Shown here piece after piece: positions 10,397-18,061 of a DNA stretch of 34,924 bases. The translations under genes were made by a program, and so were the position numbers. The number at the start of each line of letters is the position of its first letter. Position 1 is the first letter of the stretch. A model generated the notes under the pieces. The model searched no databases, was not told where the DNA came from, and worked only from the letters and a program-made list of their open reading frames with translations. Origin of the DNA: Azohydromonas australica DSM 1124 (lineage in GTDB: Bacteria > Pseudomonadota > Gammaproteobacteria > Burkholderiales > Burkholderiaceae_C); the NCBI RefSeq assembly GCF_000430725.1, contig NZ_AUMO01000083.1, positions 1 to 34,924 on the forward strand. Reading direction: 5' to 3'.

Positions 10397-10704
10397 GGCG
10401 GGCATCCCCGATGAATTCCGGCCTCTACCGACACGCTACAGCCGGGTACTCAGCCGCTCCCACGCTCAACCAGCCCTGGTTTTGATCAACGCTTCACCCG
10501 CGTCTTGCAGCAGTGACGGTGCGTACCGCTCGATACCACAAGCTGTTCGGCGACTGGATGACGGCGGGGCCGGGCACCGTGGGCGGCGGCATTACCAAGG
10601 TGGTGTGCAACCGCAGCTGAAGCAGCGGGAAGCGGCTGCGCGGCCCATGGCCACTGCGCCGCCTTCACGGGCGTCGTCAGCTGTGTTGGACCGATGCCGC
10701 GCTC
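10397..10704. other. Spacer upstream of the cus operon
   Basis: About 300 bases without a supportable gene. On the plus strand a short open stretch (10486-10620, ending in RYHKLFGDWMTAGPGTVGG... and a TGA) reads like the C-terminal end of a lost gene, but I cannot name it and it has no start. No copper-regulator operator was recognised. Confidence 0.4.
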
Positions 10705-10773
10705 TCAGGAAGCGGTCACGCCGAGCTGCCGCAGTTGCGAGGCCGAGTCCCGCGCACCCCAGCGGCGCTTGAT

Positions 10774-10965
10774 CTTGCCGCCCTCGATCTCGAAGAACTC
10801 CATGGCGACCAGCTCGTAGGACTTGCCAGTGGGCTCATGCCCGAAGGCCGGCCTGGTGAAGGTGCCGGTTTCGGTGTACCTGGCGGCCACGATGCGTCCC
10901 TCGGCCACGAGCTCCTCGATGCGCAGCTGCATGCCGTAGCCCTCGATGAGCTGGCGCCAGACGGG
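10774..10965. repeat. Direct repeat, copy A (192 bp)
   Basis: Near-identical to 11101-11292 (offset 327 bp). Differences are a few substitutions plus one single-base deletion and one single-base insertion that cancel out. It starts at CTTGCCGCCCTCGAT and ends at CGCCAGACGGG in both copies. It lies inside the SnoaL-like gene. Confidence 0.9.
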
Positions 10966-11100
10966 CTCGATCCGCTCGAACAGGCCGTGGCCCATGACGC
11001 CCTGGATCTGCGCATCGTCGGCCAGCAGGCCACGCAGTGCCTGCAGGTCTCCACGGTTGAACGCCTCCACGTAGCGGATGACGACGGCCTTAGAGAAAAA

Positions 11101-11292
11101 CTTGCCGCCCTCGATCTCGAAGAACTCCATGGCGACCAGCTCGTAGGACTTGCCAGTGGGCTCATGCCCGAGGCCGGCTTGGTGATGGTGCCCGTTTCGG
11201 TGTACCTGGCGGCCACGATGCGTCCCTCGGCCACGGAGCTCTTCGATGCGCAGCTGCATGCCGTAGCCCTCGATGAGCTGGCGCCAGACGGG
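11101..11292. repeat. Direct repeat, copy B (192 bp)
   Basis: Second copy of the repeat at 10774-10965. Its outer end coincides with the junction to the transposase stump, so the duplication and the truncation may have come from one event. Confidence 0.9.
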
Positions 11293-11521
11293 TCCGACAC
11301 CTCCCACAGGACGCACAGTGCCTCGCGTAGCGCGGCGCCATACCGCGTCCGTGCCCGCCGCTTCCGAGGCGGCGCGGCAGGCTTGGACAGCAGCCGGATT
11401 GCGTGCTTACGGGGTAGCCCGTGATGGCTACGAACTCATCCAGGATCGCGCTGCGCTCTTCGATGGTGCTGGCCCGATACCATGTGCCTACCGTCTCGAC
11501 CCATTCCTTGCGTGTCGCCAT
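11292..11521 (-). pseudogene. Integrase-type transposase, N-terminal stump
   Basis: From ATG 11521 the reading is MATRKEWVETVGTWYRAS..., EERSAILDEFVAITGYP, which matches the N-terminal helix-turn-helix region of integrase-core transposases that usually continue with RKHAIRLL. Here one base is missing near 11410; restoring the frame gives RKHAIRLLSKP, RKRRARTRYG and ALREALCVLWEVSD. The sequence stops at SD, where the SnoaL repeat begins, so the DDE catalytic core is gone. It marks a past insertion sequence whose deletion joined it to the SnoaL-like gene. Confidence 0.7.
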
Positions 11522-11761
11522 GCTGACTCGCCTGGTCACGTTCCACTACGCCGACCGAACCTTCCGACCGGAGGCGAGCTACGTGAGGCAAGCAAGCAGA
11601 CAGGAACCCGCCCGGTGGCAAACCGGGTGAGTCAATGCAGGGTGGGCGGCGGCGGATGCCACCATGGCTCACAGATTTGCAAGACCCGCCAGAGCTGCTG
11701 CCGATGCCCTCCAAGTCGCAGCGCTGGTGTTGGGCGCAAGCCGGTTCGAACACGATTCCAA

Positions 11762-13480
11762 CTACACGGGAACGTCCGGACTGGTGTCCAAGTCAAGGGC
11801 CATGGGTACCGTGATGCTGAAGGTGCTGCCCTGGCCCACGTTGCTGTCGAGGCTGATCTCGCCGCCCATCATCGCGACAAGCCGGCGCGTGATCGACAGC
11901 CCCAGGCCCGACCCGCCGTACCGGCGCGTGGTGGAGGCATCGGCCTGGATGAAATCCTCGAAGACGTGCTGCTGCTGTTCCGGCGCGATGCCAATGCCGG
12001 TGTCGGTCACGTCCATGCGAAGCGTGATGCGGCCCGCTGCCTGGCCGAGTTCGCGCGTATGCAGCCCCACGCTGCCGGTGTGCGTGAACTTCACGGCGTT
12101 GCTCAGCAGGTTCAGCAGCACCTGCTTCAGCCGCAGCGGATCGCCCACGAGCATCGCCGGCAGCGTCGGTGCCGGCTCCAGGTGCAGCGCCAAGCCCTTG
12201 GCCTCGGCCTGTGGCCGCACCAGCGCGCACACTTCGTCCAGCAGCGCCACAACGTTGAACGGCACCTGCTCCAGGCGCATGGCGCCGGACTCGATGCGGG
12301 AGAGGTCAAGCACGTCGGTGGTCAGCGCCAGCAGATGGTGTCCGGCCTGCTGGATATGGGCCGCGTACTCGCCAGCCTTGCGCGGCAGATCCATCTGCGC
12401 CATCAGGTGGCCCAAGCCAATCACGGCGTTCAGCGGGGTGTGGAACTCGTGGCTCATGTTGGCCAGGAACTGCGACTTCACCCGGTTGGCGTGCTCGGCA
12501 CTGGCGCGCGCGGCCTCGGCGGCGGCAAGGGCGCTTTCCGCGGCCTGCCGCGCGGCGACCAGTTCCAGCGCCGAGCGCCGGCGCTGGCAGGCCTGGCCAG
12601 CCAACACCAGCCCGGTCAACGCCGAGGCCATGATGAAGGACTGCGCCAGGAACTGGCGCTCTCCCAGAGTGAAGTCGGCTGCGAACGGGCTCAGCCCGAA
12701 CTGCGTGTAGAGCACGACCTGCAGCATCAGGATGGCGCTGGCCAGCGCAATGCATCGATGCTCCCCGCGCAGCGCCCCCCAGATCAACACGGGCAGGACG
12801 ATGAAGATCGTGGGATATGGCTGGGCCAGCACCAAGTGCCCGATCAGCAGCAGCGTGCCCAGCATGAGAAGCAGTTCGCCCCAGCCGGCGGGCGGCCTGT
12901 CGCTCTCGTCGCTCCCACCCGCCAGCGCCAGCAGCAAGGGCGCGAAGATCAGCACCCCGGCCGAATCGCCCGTCCACCACAGCTTCCACGAAGTCAGCAG
13001 CGGCTCCCCGGTATGGATGCTCATCGCCGTGCCACCGACGACGGTGCTCAGCAGCGGGCTGGCCAGGGCAGAGAACAGCACGAAAGCCAGCACGGAAGCC
13101 ACGCCGTCCAGGTGAAAGCGGCCACCGGCCCAGCGATGCAGCAGGTACGCGCCTGCAGTCGCTTCGAGCGTGTTGCCCGTGGCAATGGCCACCGCGACGC
13201 TGGCCGGAAAGCCGAACAGGGCCGTGCTGGCGATGAGGTCGGCGCACAGGCCCACCCCGATGAACAGCGGCCACTCCTTGCGGGCCGTCAGCAGCAGTGC
13301 CGCCAGGAAGATGCCACTGGGCGGCCACAGCGCGGCGCCCAGGTCGGGCGCGATGAAGAGCGCTTGCCCTCCCCAGGCCGCGAGCAGGTAGAGCGCGGCA
13401 AAGGCGAACAGCCGCATCGCGCGCGCGGCCGTGCTGGATCTCGCGGATGGGTTGCTGGACTCTGGCATCCGGCTGCTCAT
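11762..13480 (-). CDS. MASE1-domain sensor histidine kinase
   Basis: 572 aa. Residues about 20-310 form eight or so membrane helices with the MASE1 signature (LGAALWPPSGIFLAALLL, WWTGDSAGVLIFAPLLL), an integral-membrane sensor of unknown ligand. A short coiled coil leads to the HisKA domain with phospho-acceptor His344 (SHEFHTPLNAV; the usual residues after the Glu are LRT). HATPase follows with an N-box (LLNLLSNAVKFT), G1 (DTGIGI) and G2 (GGSGLGLSI). There is no receiver domain, and no cognate regulator is adjacent. The ATG at 13478-13480 has only a weak ribosome-binding site; Met5 is an alternative. It looks intact, in contrast to the decayed genes on both sides. Its core is paralogous to the pseudogene at 1363-2742. 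Confidence 0.88.
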   Translation of the reverse strand: MSSRMPESSNPSARSSTAARAMRLFAFAALYLLAAWGGQALFIAPDLGAALWPPSGIFLAALLLTARKEWPLFIGVGLCADLIASTALFGFPASVAVAIATGNTLEATAGAYLLHRWAGGRFHLDGVASVLAFVLFSALASPLLSTVVGGTAMSIHTGEPLLTSWKLWWTGDSAGVLIFAPLLLALAGGSDESDRPPAGWGELLLMLGTLLLIGHLVLAQPYPTIFIVLPVLIWGALRGEHRCIALASAILMLQVVLYTQFGLSPFAADFTLGERQFLAQSFIMASALTGLVLAGQACQRRRSALELVAARQAAESALAAAEAARASAEHANRVKSQFLANMSHEFHTPLNAVIGLGHLMAQMDLPRKAGEYAAHIQQAGHHLLALTTDVLDLSRIESGAMRLEQVPFNVVALLDEVCALVRPQAEAKGLALHLEPAPTLPAMLVGDPLRLKQVLLNLLSNAVKFTHTGSVGLHTRELGQAAGRITLRMDVTDTGIGIAPEQQQHVFEDFIQADASTTRRYGGSGLGLSITRRLVAMMGGEISLDSNVGQGSTFSITVPMALDLDTSPDVPV

Positions 13481-13659
13481 GGCGTACGTCCGCTCACGAG
13501 CCGGGATGTACCGCCAGGGCTTCGATGTCCAGGCAGAGGGAATCCGCCCGGCGTGACAGCACGGGTCTTCACGTCGGACGGATTGTTGCCCGAGAAGTCC
13601 AAGTGCACTTGCAGCACGTCACGTGCAGGCCCGGTGTGGGTGTAGATCACCGCGCGCAT
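13477..13659 (-). pseudogene. NADPH:quinone reductase-type protein, N-terminal remnant
   Basis: From ATG 13659 the reading MRAVIYTHTGPARDVLQ followed by VHLDFSGNNPSDVKTRA is the N-terminus of the zinc-independent alcohol dehydrogenase/quinone oxidoreductase family, with the usual dozen residues between VLQ and VHL missing. After GGFPLPG the similarity ends, and the frame closes at 13477, where the MASE1 kinase gene begins. The NADPH-binding Rossmann domain is absent, so it cannot be active. Confidence 0.65.
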
Positions 13660-14138
13660 GGGACTGCTTCTTGAGTTCCCGGTCTTTCCGGTGAGGCGGG
13701 AGCGGGACTCACAGGGCGTGCGGCTATTCTGCGCACTTCCGCGTCGAGCTTGTGGGCGGTCTTGCCGCTGTCGAACATCCCGATGAGGTCGATGCACGCG
13801 AGGGTCGGCTCGACCGTGCTGACCGCGGCGAAGCACCATTGGACGACGCGGGTGCAGCCCTGGAAGTCGCTCGGAATGAGCTTGCCGGCCTCCTTGGCCA
13901 AGTAGAGCACCACGGCGGCCGACTCGGCCACGATGAAGCCGTCATCGTCGATGACCGGTACTTGGCGGAAGGGACTGATCCGACGGCAGGCCTCGCTGTC
14001 GAGCTCGCCGCCGATGTGGTCGAGCGCGTGGACCTGATACGGCAAACCCAGCTCCTCGAGCGCCCACTGTGCTCGGAGGTCCTTCATCTCGCCGCGCCCT
14101 ACGGGAAAGATGCGTCAGAAGCCATACGGCGTGATCAT
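13647..14138 (-). pseudogene. Glutathione S-transferase-like protein, broken at both ends
   Basis: A GST thioredoxin-fold domain is readable: LRAQWALEELGLPYQVHAL, FRQVPVIDDDGFIVAESAAVVLYLA, then the start of the helical domain (TRVVQWCFAAVSTVEP). VPVIDDDGF and ES are the glutathione-contact motifs. The natural start is ATG 14138 (MITPYGF, with AAAGGA upstream), but the eighth codon is TGA (14115-14117); a restart at ATG 14087 would lose the first beta strand and catalytic residue. The C-terminal helical domain is cut at about MFDSGKTAH and joined to unrelated codons. It overlaps the quinone-reductase stump by 13 bases. Confidence 0.75.
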
Positions 14139-14433
14139 GTCGTCCTTTCGTCGGCGACTAGATCCGCCGACCCGTGCCGCAGCGTACACGCCGCAGACTA
14201 CGGGGAGAGTGGAGCGTCCGGCCGGAGCGGTTCGCTTCAATACTCGATTTGCACCCCACGATGGCGCAGCTGTAGAAAAATAGCCAGCAGCAAGGGCGTT
14301 CATACGATGTGCCCACCAAAAAAATTTATCCAATCAGCTGCCTAGGCGGCCATTAGAAGCTGAAGTGCAAGCTCAAGGCAGTGAGATTACTTGCCCTGGA
14401 TTTTGGCATGGGGTGAGCCGTATTGAGTACCGG

Positions 14434-14787
14434 TCAGCTGGCGAGAGCGGCCAGATTGAGATCATAGGACTTGCCTAGCCAGAGTGCAGAGTCTCGATGA
14501 TCACGCAATTCATCGCCAGTATTCGGATGCACGAATACGTCTAACGTGCCGTGGTTCAACGCTAGCCAGCTTATGACCTGGGAAAAGTGAGTCGGCGAAA
14601 GCGCCAACTGATAGCTCCACATAGGGTGCGGGCCCACTGGTTTTTCATGAAAGCGGCCGAGTTCCACTTGGCCCGCGAGTTCAACTTCAATCGTCTCGCG
14701 CAGTGCCCAGGCCTCGGATCGGCTGGCTGAATTGAAATACACATGAGCGTGCCAGCTTTCAATTATGGAATGATCTCGGAATTCCAT
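14434..14787 (-). CDS. DOPA 4,5-dioxygenase family protein
   Basis: 117 aa, full length for this small family. Recognisable features are SWHAHVYF near the start, ELGRFHEKPVGPHPMWSYQ (about 43-61), and VHPNTGDELRDHRDSALWLG near the end; the His residues in HAH, FHE, PHP and VHP are the likely iron ligands and active-site residues. Characterised members are extradiol dioxygenases that cleave L-DOPA or related catechols; many bacterial members have unknown substrates. ATG 14785-14787 follows AAGGATG. It stands alone, with no aromatic-catabolism neighbours. The family call is firm; the substrate is not known. Confidence 0.85.
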   Translation of the reverse strand: MEFRDHSIIESWHAHVYFNSASRSEAWALRETIEVELAGQVELGRFHEKPVGPHPMWSYQLALSPTHFSQVISWLALNHGTLDVFVHPNTGDELRDHRDSALWLGKSYDLNLAALAS

Positions 14788-15139
14788 GTTTTCATCCTTT
14801 TGTCAGTGGCTGAGATTTTCCAAGAACCGTCTTTGCTCCTTGCACATTTTCTTAGGACTTGCTCGCTGTGGTAGCTTCCTTCACGCTTTATAGGCCCACC
14901 AAGCGTTCTGCCCCACTCAAGGCTGCGGAAGGCAACGCGCGCATGGAGGCGTTGGTGAAGCTCACAAGCGTGATGCATGCCTTTGAGCCGGCGAACGTGA
15001 CTTCACGCCGATGGCGCGACCGCGCGAAGTTACCGGCCTGATCTGCTTCGCCATTCCAGCCCGTGCCGGGCTGCGACGCGAATGTCAGCTTGAATCTGGT
15101 GACCAGTGTGCGCGAACTTTGCTGCCCGCGGCACGCTTG
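14788..15139. other. Region without a supportable gene
   Basis: Lower GC than the surroundings. A 60-codon plus-strand frame (14859-15041, containing YRPTKRSAPLKAAEGNARMEALVKL) looks protein-like but has no convincing start or family, and may be a remnant of a lost insertion sequence or gene. Confidence 0.3.
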
Positions 15140-15495
15140 CTGGCTGAGCCTCAGCCCCATGGTGGCAGGCTCGGGTATCGACATGGAGATGAAGCTGTGA
15201 CCCCCACTGTCATAGCGCTGTAAGCCGATGATTCGTCCCGTCTCGTGCACGCCTGAGACAACCGTGTCGTGCTTGCGCCCGGCAAAGCAGGATTGCTGAG
15301 GTTGTTCAGTGCATGAGTTTGCTCGTAGCGAAAAACAAAATTTCGGGCGCTTGCTCCATAAACCGGTGACTGAGCTTTGATTATCGAAGGCAGTGGGTAG
15401 GCGGATCGTCCATATCCAGTAGCGCCAACGTAAGGTGAATGGCGCACGGTGGCCGAGTCTTCAGCGCCCCAGAGCATGAGAGAGCCAGCTATTTT
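15140..15495 (-). pseudogene. HAF-repeat / PEP-CTERM-like protein remnant
   Basis: Two minus-strand frames joined near 15265 read ...ARNFVFRYEQTHALNNLSNPALPG, then TVVSGVHETGRIIGLQRYDSGGHSFI, then SIPEPATMGL. This order (HAF-like repeat with A-x-x-I/V-N-x-x-G-x-I-x-G...GHAF, then a PEP motif) matches the C-terminal end of exported HAF-repeat proteins that carry a PEP-CTERM sorting signal. The hydrophobic helix and Arg cluster that should follow PEP are not visible, the 5' end is cut by a TAG, and a frameshift is needed. I read it as a decayed fragment; chance similarity cannot be excluded. Confidence 0.4.
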
Positions 15496-15631
15496 CTAAA
15501 AAGGGTAAATTCGGCCGTAAGCGTCGCCAGACGTTGACGAGTCGTCCGGCACGCGTGTTGCGCAAACTTGGAGGTTGCCCTGTAGAGAATAAGTCAACAA
15601 AATTGGCATTTCACTCGCCTTGAATACACAC

Positions 15632-15829
15632 TCACGGCTGATGTTCAATGCCTTGCAATTTTTCTTCCAGAGTTTTGCTATATGGAGAGCCTGACCTCTT
15701 TGCTGCACCTTCAAGCCAGCCGGCAAGCCATATTCTGGATTCTTCGGAGTCTTTTTCGTGTGGGCAGTCTTTCACAAGTTCTTCCCCACGCTTGAATCCG
15801 TCGATCCATATTTCTTCATAATTCACCAT
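15632..15829 (-). CDS. Rmf/CrpP-fold small protein (divergent copy)
   Basis: 65 aa: MVNYEEIWIDGFKRGEEL, then a CPHE turn, then RIWLAGWLEGAAKRSG. The same pattern is shared with the proteins at 410 and 17774 (EIW-x-[DE]GF-x-x-G, CP, W-x-x-GW-x-[EQ]GA) and with Rmf. It lacks their C-terminal extension, and its codon use is much lower in GC, so it was probably acquired separately. AAAGGA lies about ten bases before the ATG at 15827-15829. It may act on ribosomes or have a CrpP-like role; neither is shown. Confidence 0.55.
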   Translation of the reverse strand: MVNYEEIWIDGFKRGEELVKDCPHEKDSEESRIWLAGWLEGAAKRSGSPYSKTLEEKLQGIEHQP

Positions 15830-16014
15830 GTTGATGGTCCTTTGAAGGATGCCCGTTGCTGCAGCCTTGTATCGTACAAAAGCTCGGTCTTCCCCTCGAC
15901 TCGTGTCTCAAAACTGGGTTACCTTGGGCAACATGGCTTGCCAGCCCTGCCCAAATGTGATCAAGAAATATTGGCATTGCTCGATATTCCGAGTTGTGGC
16001 TCGTTTGAGCCTTG

Positions 16015-16024
16015 GGTGTCCGGT
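16015..16024. repeat. Target-site duplication, left
   Basis: GGTGTCCGGT directly abuts the left end of the insertion sequence and is repeated exactly at 17238-17247. Ten bases is within the range known for ISAs1-family insertions. Confidence 0.95.
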
Positions 16025-17237
16025 CAGGGCTGTTTACTTCTGCCAAATGCCTGCGTAGTTGAGCACTTTGTCGAGCGAGAGCGCATTGCGGTACAGGGCT
16101 TGGGCAATGTTGCGTTCGCCGTTGCTGCGCAACAGGTTCAGCGCGAGTTGGCGTAGACAGGCGAAGACGCCGGGATTGCGGCGGATGCGGCTGGCGTCCT
16201 CGGCCATGGTGGTGTCGAGCACATGATGCAGGCTGTTCTCGATGCTCCAGTGTCTGCGTACGAGGCGGGCGAACTCTGGGGCGGTCACCTCGGCGCTGCT
16301 GAGCGTGCTGAGGTAGTACGCCGGGGTCTGGGTGCGGGGGACGAAGCGAGCCTTGGCGGTATCGAACACTTCGGTGGTGCGCCGCACCTCGATGAGAGTA
16401 AGGAAGCGGTCGTGCCAGGGCTCAACGCCGCTGCCCGGAGGCAGTGCCCACACCCGCACCTCGCGCTGCTCGATTCGGTTGCGCTGCCCGACATCGCAGT
16501 CGTAGGCGCAGTTGGCGGCCGGGCGTTGCTGCGCGTGTTTGTGCATGGCGTCATGCAGTCGGGGCTGGTTGGCCTTGAGCTGGCACAGCACGTGCGCCCC
16601 AGCAGCTGTTACTTGGTCAACTGTTTTTTTGCAGGTGTAGCGCGTCCAACGTGAAGATGCACCCGGCCAAGTCCAGTTCTTCGATGAGCCGTTGCACGGC
16701 AGGGATCTCGTGGTCCTTGCCTTTGCTCTCGATAAGTACGTGCCCCAACACCAAGCGCTCATGGACTGCCAGCGCGCTGAGCACCTGAGCGGCCTTGCGA
16801 TCCTCGAACTGGTCCAGGCTGCCGCGCAGCGTCTTGCCGTCCATCGCCACGAGCGCACGCTGCGCCGGCGCCTCGGGTGCATCGCACAGCTGCTCCTCGG
16901 CCATCAGACGCATTGCCTGCTCCAGCTCTGCCGCATCGAGCCCCTGCAGGATCTTTCGAATCCCCGTATAGGCCGGCGCGCGCCTCCAAGCGCTGCCGAA
17001 CGCCTCGTTGAGCCGCTGCCAGTGCGTGTCGATGAACAGGTGGATCTTGCGGTACGACGTCGCCCCGGAAGCCACCGCCAGCACGCAGTACAGCAGTGCG
17101 TGCACAAGGTCGTAGCGCTTGCCTTGTGCCCGGCGCGGGTCGCTCACCGTCGCCAGACATTCCTTCAACGTTTTCATCCGCCTGCCGTCATTGCATTACC
17201 GGCCCGCCATTATCCTTGGCAGAAGTGAACGACCCTG
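16025..17237 (-). mobile_element. ISAs1-family insertion sequence (1213 bp)
   Basis: Terminal inverted repeats of 22 bp (16025-16046 and 17216-17237) start CAGGG and end ACTTCTGCCAA, matching at 19 of 22 positions. They enclose one transposase gene on the minus strand and are flanked by a perfect 10-bp direct repeat. The element is complete, and the intact target duplication suggests insertion in place rather than recombination between copies. Confidence 0.95.
16034..17177 (-). pseudogene. ISAs1-family transposase, frameshifted at an A7 run
   Basis: The first part (17177 to about 16620) holds the N-terminal domain (VSDPRRAQGKRYDLVHALLY) and the first catalytic Asp (LVAMDGKTLRGS), with the second in TLDALHLQK. 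The second part continues in another frame with TVDQVTAAGAHVLCQLKANQP, RRHWSIENSLHHVLDTTMAEDASRIRR (catalytic Glu region) and ends at 16034. The break is at seven consecutive A residues (plus-strand T7 at 16624-16630). Losing one A restores the full reading frame; a -1 ribosomal slip would not. It is therefore either an inactivating one-base expansion, a sequencing error, or a site where RNA polymerase slippage could yield some full-length protein. Confidence 0.9.
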
Positions 17238-17247
17238 GGTGTCCGGT
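17238..17247. repeat. Target-site duplication, right
   Basis: GGTGTCCGGT, an exact copy of 16015-16024, directly follows the CCCTG terminus of the insertion sequence. Confidence 0.95.
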
Positions 17248-17599
17248 GAACCAAATCTGGCTGAGGGTGTGTCCGCAACTACAGGCGGTTTGTGAGTGAG
17301 TCTGTTCCAGCAACACTAATGTCAGCTGTGATTGAAAGTGTCGGGAAAGTAGGCCTTTTCTTCGTGAGTCCTTATCCACGCGCAAACTACACCCCGGGGC
17401 GTGAGACCGAAGGCGTGGACGGCTCGGCCGCCATCCTGTAGGACGACGCCCACGCAAGTACCGCGAGCCGCCGCCGCGGCACCCGAGGGCCAGCGCGCTG
17501 CGGCTTTCCACAACGCGCTCGCCGTCCAGGGCGGGCAAGATGGCGGCGTGGCTTGCGGGACAGCAGCTGCACTTCATTGATGATGGGTACAACCTGACA
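17248..17599. other. Spacer between the insertion sequence and a terminator
   Basis: No supportable gene. A 40-codon plus-strand frame (17319-17441, beginning MSAVIESVGKVGLFF) is open but has no ribosome-binding site or known relatives. The strong terminator that follows suggests that a plus-strand gene once ended here. Confidence 0.3.
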
Positions 17600-17632
17600 G
17601 GCCCCGGCTCCGCAAGGACCGGGGCTTTTTTT
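17600..17632 (+). terminator. Intrinsic terminator
   Basis: GCCCCGG (17601-17607) and CCGGGGC (17619-17625) form a strong stem with an 11-base loop, followed at once by seven T residues. It acts on the plus strand. No intact gene ends before it, so it is either orphaned or protects the small gene at 17774 from upstream read-through. Confidence 0.8.
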
Positions 17633-17738
17633 GCGCCGGTGGCGCGCACGGCCAAGCGGGCAGGAGTGACTCCATCAAGCCCAAGCACTGGCGCGGGATG
17701 GTCAGGCTGATTGGTCCCGGATTTGCTGAAGTGCCGAC

Positions 17739-17777
17739 ATGGGCGAGAGGGCAAACCTCAAAGGATTCGTGCCATGA
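17739..17777 (+). promoter_or_regulatory. Candidate 12-codon leader ORF (second copy)
   Basis: ATG 17739 opens MGERANLKGFVP and ends in a TGA that overlaps the ATG of the following gene (ATGA, 17774-17777). It corresponds in length and position to 375-413. The two peptides differ at six of twelve residues, while the start, stop and overlap are kept. Confidence 0.35.
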
Positions 17778-18061
17778 AAGCCATCAGACAGAACGAACGA
17801 GAGATATGGAGCGAGGGCTTCGCTCATGGTCAAGCGCTTTCGGAGGTAGCCGGAGTTTGTCCATACCCGCGCGGCTCAGTTGAAGCCGATGCCTGGTTGG
17901 ATGGCTGGTACCAGGGCGCCCTCAAGACGGACGGTCTCAGCTACCGGGATGGCCCGGTCACGGAGCCCGGTACCAAGCTGGTCTGGCGGGACAAGCCTAG
18001 ATACTCAAGGCACGCCAGGCGTAGGCATGCCGCTACACCATGCGGCGGACGCTGCGCATGA
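17774..18061 (+). CDS. Rmf/CrpP-fold small protein (copy 2)
   Basis: 95 aa. Residues 1-70 are close to the protein at 410 (EIWSEGFAHGQAL, VCPYPRGS, AWLDGWYQGALKTDG), while the last 25 residues are different and Arg-rich (PRYSRHARRRHAATP). The duplicated unit begins about 80 bases upstream, including GGTCCC, GATTTGCTGA and the leader ORF. AGGAT lies seven bases before the ATG. The Rmf-like core suggests a ribosome- or RNA-associated role; the family also includes CrpP-type proteins of mobile elements. The basic tail could result from a frameshift of the original C-terminus or could aid nucleic-acid binding. Confidence 0.65.
   Translation: MKAIRQNEREIWSEGFAHGQALSEVAGVCPYPRGSVEADAWLDGWYQGALKTDGLSYRDGPVTEPGTKLVWRDKPRYSRHARRRHAATPCGGRCA

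Larger units (their letters stand above)
10705..11294 (-). pseudogene. SnoaL-like (nuclear transport factor 2 fold) protein with partial tandem duplication
   Basis: The downstream part (about 10705-11095) reads as a SnoaL-like domain: VVIRYVEAFNRGDLQALRGLLADD, FERIEPVWRQLIEGYG, EGRIVAARYTETG, SYELVAMEFFEIEGGKIKRRWGA. The family forms alpha+beta barrels and includes polyketide cyclases and many uncharacterised stress-associated proteins. Upstream, 192 bp of the same gene are repeated (11101-11292), exactly 327 bp (109 codons) away, so the duplication is in frame. The upstream copy has two compensating one-base indels and no proper start; at its 5' end it runs into a transposase stump. The true N-terminus (the residues before VVIRYVEAFN) has been replaced. 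Probably inactive. Confidence 0.7.

Noticed and set aside
11273..13645. 790-codon open frame on the plus strand
   Set aside because: It is antisense to the intact MASE1 kinase and neighbouring remnants; composition is His/Gln/Arg-rich shadow coding with no domain.
14115..14333. Minus-strand frame running into the GST start
   Set aside because: The GST start with its own ribosome-binding site lies inside it; the upstream codons look non-coding.
14859..15041. 60-codon plus-strand frame
   Set aside because: It looks protein-like but has no ribosome-binding site, family or conserved context that I can support.
16617..16635. Programmed -1 ribosomal frameshift in the insertion sequence
   Set aside because: The downstream frame requires a +1 (or -2) shift at the A7 run; a -1 slip leads to a nearby stop.
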